Source: UMGS1279 sp045540715 (GTDB taxonomy: Bacteria; Bacillota; Clostridia; Oscillospirales; Acutalibacteraceae). From it: DNA of 64,000 bases. The notes beneath the pieces are model-generated. The model was not told the DNA's origin. It saw only the letters and a list, made by a program, of their open reading frames with translations, and did no database searches. Made by a program: the position numbers and the translations under genes. The stretch lies in the NCBI GenBank assembly GCA_045540715.1, contig JAZQHT010000010.1:1-64000 (forward strand), given 5' to 3'. Shown piece after piece: positions 59,207-64,000 of the stretch. Within the stretch, counting starts at the first letter, position 1, and every line of letters starts with the position of its first letter.

Positions 59207-61167
59207 TGAGCAAAGCACAAAGACCTATTTTCCCAAAACGCGCAATTGTAACTGCAGGTATGCCCTACGGTAACAAAGAATTACACTTTGGACATATTGG
59301 CGGCGTATTTATTCCTGCTGATATATATGCAAGATTCTTAAGAGACAGAATTGGTAAAGATAACGTTATTTTTGTTTCGGGTACAGACTGCTACGGCTCT
59401 ACCATTGAAGCAAGTTATGAAGCCGCAAAAGCCGATGGTTTTAGTGGCGATATTAAAGATTTTGTTTTATCTAACCACCAAAAGCAAAAAAAGGTTTTAG
59501 AAGATTATGATATTTCACTTAACCTTTTTGCCGCTTCTGCCCTTTTTGAAGGCGGTGCAGAACAAACCAAAACCTCTAACGAAGTATTTAATACCCTAAA
59601 AGAAAAGGGTTATTTAAAACTAGAAAAAACCAAACAGTTTTACGATGAAAAAATGGGCACATTTTTAAACGGCAGACAGGTTGTTGGCCGCTGCCCTATT
59701 CAAGGTTGTAAATCTGAAACTGCTTATGCAGACGAGTGCTCACTTGGACACCAATATAACGCCGACGAGTTAATTGCACCAAAGAGTGTGCTTTCTGGTG
59801 AAGCACCTGTTATTAAAGAGGTTGATAACTGGTATTTTGATTTAGTTTCTTTTAGAAAAGACATTATAAAATACACCGAATATTTAAAAACTTTACCCAA
59901 CGTTCGCGAAGGTTTAACCACCATTATGAGTGAGTTTTTAAAAGACCCCGCAATTTTTGTTAAAAAAGAGTGCGAAGAAGAAGTTAAAGCATTAAATTTA
60001 CCCAAATACACCACTATTTTTGAAGACAACAAGCCCTCTTATCAGTTGGTTTTTGAAACCTTAGAAGACAGAGCAGAAGCTTGTAAAGAGCTTACAAACG
60101 CTTCTATTCGTTACCGCACAGGTAAAACAGTTGTTCCTTTCAGAATTTCGGGTAATGCTTCTTGGGGCATTAAAATTCCCGAAAGCGAAAATTTAACCTT
60201 CTGGGTATGGCCTGAAAGTCTTTGGGCACCAATTTCTTTTACAAAGGCATATTTAAAATCTATCGGGGCCGACGATAACGAATATAAAAACTGGTGGAAC
60301 AGCAAGGACTGTACCGTTTACCAATTTATTGGTGAAGACAATATTTATTTTTACGGCATTGCTCAAACAGGTCTTTGGCTTGCTTTACAAGAAAAAGAAC
60401 CTTCTATTACCCCAGAAGACGGCGTTTTACAGCTAACACGCTTAGTTGCAAACCATCACCTTCTTTTTGGCAAGAAAAAGGCAAGCTCATCTTCTGCAAT
60501 TAAGCCACCAAAAGCCGGCGAACTTTTAAATTACTACACTGCAGAACAACTTAGAATGCACTTTATTAATGCTTCTTTATCTGAACAAAGCGTTGGCTTT
60601 GAGCCCAAAAGTGTTATGAACCCCGAAGCCGTTAAAAATGGTGAATTTGACACTGTTTTATACGAAGGTAACCTTTTAACCAACGTTTATAACCGCTTGG
60701 TTCGTTCTTGCCTATATACCGCTCAAAAGCATTTTGAAAATAAAATGCCTTGCGGCAAGGTATCTAGTGAAGTTTTAGAAAAAGCAGAAGAAGTAATTTT
60801 ATCTTACGAAAAACTTATGTACGAAAATAAGTTTGATAAGATTTTTGAACTTCTTAACGTTTATTTAAGAGATGCCAACAAAGCTTGGGCGGCAAAAAGC
60901 CGTGAAGCCGATCAAACGGGCGATAAAAACCTATTAGCACAATTAATTATTGATTCGGTTCACATTGTAAAAGTGCTTGCAACCCTATTCCATCCATTTG
61001 CACCCAAAGGTTGCGATATGGTAATTGATTACTTGAATTTAAGTGACGAAATTTATTCTTGGGAATATATTTTTGAAGACGTTACCGAAAGAATTAAGGG
61101 CGGCCACGAATTTAAGTTTTTACCACCCAAAACCGATTTCTTTACAAAACATGAAAGTCAGTATTAA
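59206..61167 (+). CDS. MetG-like class I tRNA synthetase with altered KMSKS loop
   Basis: The 653-residue protein resembles methionyl-tRNA synthetase: AGMPYGNKELHFGHIGGVFI (HIGH motif), a zinc knuckle (GRCPIQGCKSE, ADECSLGHQ), FWVWPESLWAPISFTKAYL and QFIGEDNIYFYGIAQTGLW. Two features differ. About 90 extra residues (230-330, PNVREGLTTIMSEFL to AEACKELTNASIRY) lie between the knuckle and FWVWPES. The KMSKS site reads KKKASSSS (423-430), losing the second Lys that normally helps ATP use. It may be a weak synthetase, a paralogue with another role, or a clade-specific MetG. It is coupled to gltX. Confidence 0.75.
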   Translation: MSKAQRPIFPKRAIVTAGMPYGNKELHFGHIGGVFIPADIYARFLRDRIGKDNVIFVSGTDCYGSTIEASYEAAKADGFSGDIKDFVLSNHQKQKKVLEDYDISLNLFAASALFEGGAEQTKTSNEVFNTLKEKGYLKLEKTKQFYDEKMGTFLNGRQVVGRCPIQGCKSETAYADECSLGHQYNADELIAPKSVLSGEAPVIKEVDNWYFDLVSFRKDIIKYTEYLKTLPNVREGLTTIMSEFLKDPAIFVKKECEEEVKALNLPKYTTIFEDNKPSYQLVFETLEDRAEACKELTNASIRYRTGKTVVPFRISGNASWGIKIPESENLTFWVWPESLWAPISFTKAYLKSIGADDNEYKNWWNSKDCTVYQFIGEDNIYFYGIAQTGLWLALQEKEPSITPEDGVLQLTRLVANHHLLFGKKKASSSSAIKPPKAGELLNYYTAEQLRMHFINASLSEQSVGFEPKSVMNPEAVKNGEFDTVLYEGNLLTNVYNRLVRSCLYTAQKHFENKMPCGKVSSEVLEKAEEVILSYEKLMYENKFDKIFELLNVYLRDANKAWAAKSREADQTGDKNLLAQLIIDSVHIVKVLATLFHPFAPKGCDMVIDYLNLSDEIYSWEYIFEDVTERIKGGHEFKFLPPKTDFFTKHESQY

Positions 61168-61170
61168 GCT

Positions 61171-61920
61171 ATGAAAAATATAGATATTTTAAACTGTTTA
61201 GAAGAATGGTGCCCAAAAAGCACCGCCGCTTCTTATGATAACGTTGGCTTTTTAGTTGGCGACCAAAATCAAGAAATTACAAAGATTTTAGTAGCACTTG
61301 ACTGCACAAGCCGTGTTATTGAAGAAGCAAAAAATTTAGGTGCAAACCTAATTGTTACCCACCACCCTATTATTTGGGCGCCCTTAAAAAACATTACCGA
61401 ACAAACAAGGGTTTTTAAGCTTATTAAAAACGGAATTTCGGTTATTTCGTGCCACACTAATTTAGACGTTGCAAAGGGTGGCGTTAACGACTGTTTGGCT
61501 AAAGCATTAGGGCTAAAATCGGTTAAAATTTTAGATAATTTAGAGGGCGATTTTTCGAGCCGTTATGGTGAATTAGATAAAGCCTTAACACCGGATGAAT
61601 TTGCTTTATACGTTAAAGAAAAGCTTAACACGGTTGTGCGCTTTAGCACCGGTAAAACCAACATTAAAAGGGTTGCAATTTGTGGTGGAGCAGGTAGTGA
61701 AATGCTAGTTCCAGCACTTCTTAGTGGATGCGATGCACTAGTTACCGCAGACGTTAAGCACTCAACCTTTATAACCGCCGAAGAAAAGGGCTTAACACTT
61801 ATTGATGCAGGACATTTTAACACCGAAAATATGATTATTTCTCCACTAGCAGAGTATATAAGAACAAGAAGCGGTATTGAGGTTTTTGTTAGCGAAATCT
61901 CCCCTATAAAAAATTTATAA
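61171..61920 (+). CDS. Nif3-like dinuclear metal protein (GTP cyclohydrolase I type 2 family)
   Basis: The 249-residue protein has the NIF3/DUF34 motifs: CPKSTAASYDNVGFLVGD near the start, LIVTHHPIIWAPLKNI with metal-binding His, SCHTNLDVAKGGVNDCLA, ICGGAGSEML and, near the end, LIDAGHFNTENM. Family members bind two metal ions and their role is unsettled; GTP cyclohydrolase activity has been reported for some. It is the compact form without the central insert. It starts three bases after the MetG-like stop. A 14-bp terminator-like hairpin follows. Confidence 0.9.
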   Translation: MKNIDILNCLEEWCPKSTAASYDNVGFLVGDQNQEITKILVALDCTSRVIEEAKNLGANLIVTHHPIIWAPLKNITEQTRVFKLIKNGISVISCHTNLDVAKGGVNDCLAKALGLKSVKILDNLEGDFSSRYGELDKALTPDEFALYVKEKLNTVVRFSTGKTNIKRVAICGGAGSEMLVPALLSGCDALVTADVKHSTFITAEEKGLTLIDAGHFNTENMIISPLAEYIRTRSGIEVFVSEISPIKNL

Positions 61921-61931
61921 AAATTAATAAT

Positions 61932-61971
61932 AAACACCCCAACTTTTTAATAAAATTAAGTTGGGGTGTTT
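61932..61971 (+). terminator. 14-bp hairpin: terminator and ribosome-site mask
   Basis: A perfect 14-bp stem (AAACACCCCAACTT/AAGTTGGGGTGTTT) has a 12-nt loop. It ends the gltX operon by position. Its 3' arm holds the only ribosome site (GGGGTG) of the next gene, whose ATG is two bases after the stem. Confidence 0.75.
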
Positions 61972-61973
61972 TT

Positions 61974-62534
61974 ATGTTTTATTGCTTAGTTTTAAAAGAT
62001 TTTAAGCCGTTAAAAAAACAAATTAAAGAGATAAAAAGAAAGGGCTTCAGTATTATAATTTTAAGAAAAAATATCTTTGGAAAATATAGTTATAATGCGG
62101 TTTTAAAGCGTTTTTCGGGGCCATTTGTTTTGCCTAAAAATTTTGACCAAAATATACTTTTACCATATCCCACAGAAGAATTTAAAAACAATATGATTTT
62201 AAGCTTTTTAAAGGGCGTTAATACAAGTAGTCCTATTATAAAAAACCAAGACGGCAAGTACTTAAATTTACTGCTTAACACAATAAATAATTGCAACAAC
62301 GTTTATATAAAAACCAACAACAAAAACGAGTTTTATAAGCTTTGCGAAGACTCTATGACGCTATATGGTACAGAGCCCACCTTATTAGAAGAAAACGCTA
62401 CAATTTCGGGTGAAAATTTAATTGATATTGACGGCTTTTTAGAAAAATTAAACACTCCGCTAATTTTAAGCGACCCACTTTTTAAAGACCTGGACCCCTT
62501 ACAACTAAAAGCCGCCTTTAATGAAATGCAGTAA
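61974..62534 (+). CDS. Protein of unknown function with hidden ribosome site
   Basis: I do not recognise this 186-residue protein. It starts MFYCLVLKDFKPLKKQIKEI, is Lys- and Asn-rich, lacks a signal peptide or membrane helix, and ends LILSDPLFKDLDPLQLKAAF. Its overall alternation of strands and helices suggests a small alpha/beta protein. The ATG directly follows the hairpin at 61932, whose 3' arm contains GGGGTG, so translation should be poor unless the hairpin opens. No other start with a ribosome site was seen. A terminator follows. It could be a stage- or stress-specific gene. Confidence 0.65.
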   Translation: MFYCLVLKDFKPLKKQIKEIKRKGFSIIILRKNIFGKYSYNAVLKRFSGPFVLPKNFDQNILLPYPTEEFKNNMILSFLKGVNTSSPIIKNQDGKYLNLLLNTINNCNNVYIKTNNKNEFYKLCEDSMTLYGTEPTLLEENATISGENLIDIDGFLEKLNTPLILSDPLFKDLDPLQLKAAFNEMQ

Positions 62535-62557
62535 AAGACAGGTAGAACCTGTCTTTT
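62533..62557 (+). terminator. Terminator of the unknown gene at 61974
   Basis: A 10-bp stem (AAAAGACAGG/CCTGTCTTTT) has a 5-nt loop and a T-run on plus. It begins inside the stop codon. Confidence 0.85.
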
Positions 62558-62599
62558 TTCATAATTACAAGAGCGTAATTTGACTTCATTTATAAATAC

Positions 62600-63001
62600 T
62601 TATTTAATCCTTAATTTGTCGAAGAGTTCTTCTATATCATGATTTGCTCCCTCAAATTTAGGCCAAGCATCTATGCCATCACCGTTTTTTCTAGGAATAA
62701 TATGAATATGAAAATGCGCAACCGACTGACCTGCACTTTCATCACTAGCGTTTAAAAGATTTACACCATCATATCCGCAACTATCAACACAGTGATTTGA
62801 AACATATTTGACTGTTTTAATTAAATGACATAAAGTTTCTTCGTCACAATCCAAAATGCTTTTTACATGATTTTTAGGTATAACAACCATATGACCATCT
62901 ACATCATTAGCAATATCCATAAATGCCAAGGTGTAATCGTCTTCGTACACCTTAAAACTAGGTATATCTCCGCTAACTATCTTACAAAACACACAGTCCA
63001 T
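62600..63001 (-). CDS. HIT-family nucleotide hydrolase
   Basis: The 133-residue protein has the HIT layout: DCVFCKIVSGDIPSFKVYED at the start, DGHMVVIPKNHV in the middle and the triad VAHFHIHIIPRKNGDG near the end. HIT proteins of this Hint type cut AMP from lysine, amide or phosphate esters and are widespread housekeeping enzymes. The start at 63001 (MDCVFCK) follows GGAG; an upstream in-frame start adds four residues and is less likely. It is a single-gene unit. Confidence 0.92.
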   Translation of the reverse strand: MDCVFCKIVSGDIPSFKVYEDDYTLAFMDIANDVDGHMVVIPKNHVKSILDCDEETLCHLIKTVKYVSNHCVDSCGYDGVNLLNASDESAGQSVAHFHIHIIPRKNGDGIDAWPKFEGANHDIEELFDKLRIK

Positions 63002-63036
63002 TGTAATCTCCAACCAATCATTTTATCTACAAGCTA

Positions 63037-63065
63037 ATTGTAGCATAAATTATCATATATTTCAA
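63037..63065 (-). promoter_or_regulatory. Promoter of the HIT gene
   Basis: TTGAAA and TACAAT are 17 nt apart on minus. Confidence 0.7.
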
Positions 63066-63208
63066 TGAAATTTGCCCATATTTGCATCACCGTTCTTACC
63101 AAATCAAAAAGATGCCTAAAATCCCTTGATACATTGAGAGTTGTTATATTTTGTAAAATAGTTGTTTTTTTAAAAAAATAATGGTAAAATAAAACAAAAG
63201 CGTCGCTT

Positions 63209-63242
63209 TGTACCAGATTTGGTACAGTTAGTAGCATATAAT
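63209..63242 (+). promoter_or_regulatory. Promoter with TGTACCA palindrome in place of a -35 box
   Basis: TGTACCA-N4-TGGTACA (63209-63226) ends exactly 10 nt before TATAAT (63237-63242). No normal -35 is present. It is the same arrangement as at 14840-14873, which suggests shared control. Confidence 0.65.
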
Positions 63243-63279
63243 TCTAAATAAGTTACTTAAACCAAAAGAAGGGTGAAAT

Positions 63280-64000
63280 ATGCAAAACTCTATTGAAAAA
63301 AATGTAGTTAAACTTGTTTTTGATGAATTTTCTCCAGAATTTAAAAATTGCCCTATTGAAGGAAAAGATAGTGTTCAGTTGTTGATTTTTAAAAAGCCAT
63401 ATACGACAATCGACGACAATGCTTTTGCACATTGGTCAAAATTAGAGGAAGTGATTTTTGAGTGCAACACTGTGGAGCTTGGAGGGTTTGCTTTTTGGGA
63501 TTGTCCTAATTTGAAGCGAGTAGTCTTCCCTGAAAAAGTAATATTAAAATATCGTGGATTTGCTTTTTCCGATTGTCCAAAATTAAGTGATATTACTCTT
63601 CCAAAATTTCCTTTTGAAGATAGTAAGCTTTATGCAGAATACGGTGGCTTCATTTTTCACAATACAGCTTGGTTTCATTCTTATTCTAACAACTTTTTTG
63701 TCATAGATACGACTTTAATAAAAGCAAAAACTCCAAAAGGCACAAACCCTAATATTGAAATTCCCGAAACAGTTACAAAAATCAGCAATGGTGCATTTGT
63801 TAACACAGGAATTAAAAGAGTTGTATTTAACAAGAAGGTAAAAGAGATAAGCGCTGGTTGTTTCAGAAATTGTTCAAAATTAAAAGAGGTTACTTTACCT
63901 AATGGGCTTGAATCGATAGAAGACTATATGTTCAAAAATTGCAAAAATCTTGAATGGGTAGCAATCCCCTCAAGCGTAAAACAAATTAAATGTAACGCTT
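63280..64000 (+). CDS. BspA-type leucine-rich repeat protein (cut by window edge)
   Basis: From ATG at 63280 the frame is open to the window end (240 codons). AAGAAGGG precedes the start. It has no signal peptide, so it is cytoplasmic or exported by other means. Repeats of about 23 residues have the LRR_5/BspA pattern: IDDNAFAHWSKLEEVIF, LGGFAFWDCPNLKRVVF, ISNGAFVNTGIKRVVF, ISAGCFRNCSKLKEVTLP and IEDYMFKNCKNLEWVAIP. Such repeats bind proteins or surfaces; many BspA-like genes are surface adhesins, but signal-less ones are common and unexplained. Its promoter carries the TGTACCA palindrome shared with the acidic unknown protein at 14256. Confidence 0.88.
   Translation, partial: MQNSIEKNVVKLVFDEFSPEFKNCPIEGKDSVQLLIFKKPYTTIDDNAFAHWSKLEEVIFECNTVELGGFAFWDCPNLKRVVFPEKVILKYRGFAFSDCPKLSDITLPKFPFEDSKLYAEYGGFIFHNTAWFHSYSNNFFVIDTTLIKAKTPKGTNPNIEIPETVTKISNGAFVNTGIKRVVFNKKVKEISAGCFRNCSKLKEVTLPNGLESIEDYMFKNCKNLEWVAIPSSVKQIKCNA

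Overview
The window is AT-rich and compact, with short intergenic gaps, AGGAGG-type ribosome binding sites and promoters that nearly all fit TTGaca-N17-TATAAT. Gene content points to an anaerobic, probably gut- or rumen-associated member of the Clostridia (Firmicutes): a V-type ATPase, a permuted GH3 beta-glucosidase, a BspA-type LRR protein, a CD1247-like zinc-ribbon protein, DUF4830, SipW-type secretion, MsmK/UgpC ATPase and NPxxGD-like wall-sorting tails. The species cannot be named from the sequence alone. No tRNA, rRNA, CRISPR array, insertion sequence or prophage was seen, and no gene-free stretch exceeds 300 bp.

Layout. 1-1863: a cut-off secreted protein diverging from a 7TM-LuxR regulator, both GC-richer than the rest. 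1932-11194: a nine-gene minus-strand operon, V-ATPase E-DUF2764-A-B-D-I-K followed by KtrB and KtrA, with a promoter and a 13-bp leader hairpin. 11444-16050: a uracil-DNA-glycosylase-like protein, an organophosphate-antiporter/nucleotidyltransferase pair, an unknown acidic protein and an alkaline phosphatase lipoprotein. 16210-18975: a SipW-type signal peptidase flanked by two of its probable substrates. 18989-22237: an AraC regulator divergent from a domain-permuted GH3. 22253-34892: PHP/YwaF pair, a 1669-aa VWA/pilin-like wall protein with a small Cys-rich partner, a LuxR regulator with an operator pair, GtrA-DRTGG-PHP, and an orphan sugar ABC ATPase. 33752-43769: housekeeping genes (RsuA/RluB, IspD, IspF, EF-P, AroQ, S21, YqeG, phosphate permease, Na/alanine symporter). 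43865-57316: a cohesin-repeat wall protein, HisS, a membrane protein, and an operon for a 2343-aa carbohydrate-binding surface protein plus a membrane-anchored glycosidase-like protein. 57557-64000: GltX, MetG-like, Nif3-like, an unknown gene, HIT, and a cut-off BspA-LRR protein.

How it fits together. The V-ATPase rotor subunit keeps all the Na+-ligand residues known from Enterococcus hirae, and the K+ transporter genes are translationally coupled to it, so the operon probably exchanges Na+ for K+. Most accessory content faces outward: secreted, wall-anchored or membrane-anchored proteins that bind or process glycans, each next to its own regulator or RNA hairpin. The most novel-looking signals are a near-identical palindrome placed exactly 10 nt before the -10 box of two unrelated promoters, three hairpins that bury a ribosome binding site, and the SipW two-substrate cassette.
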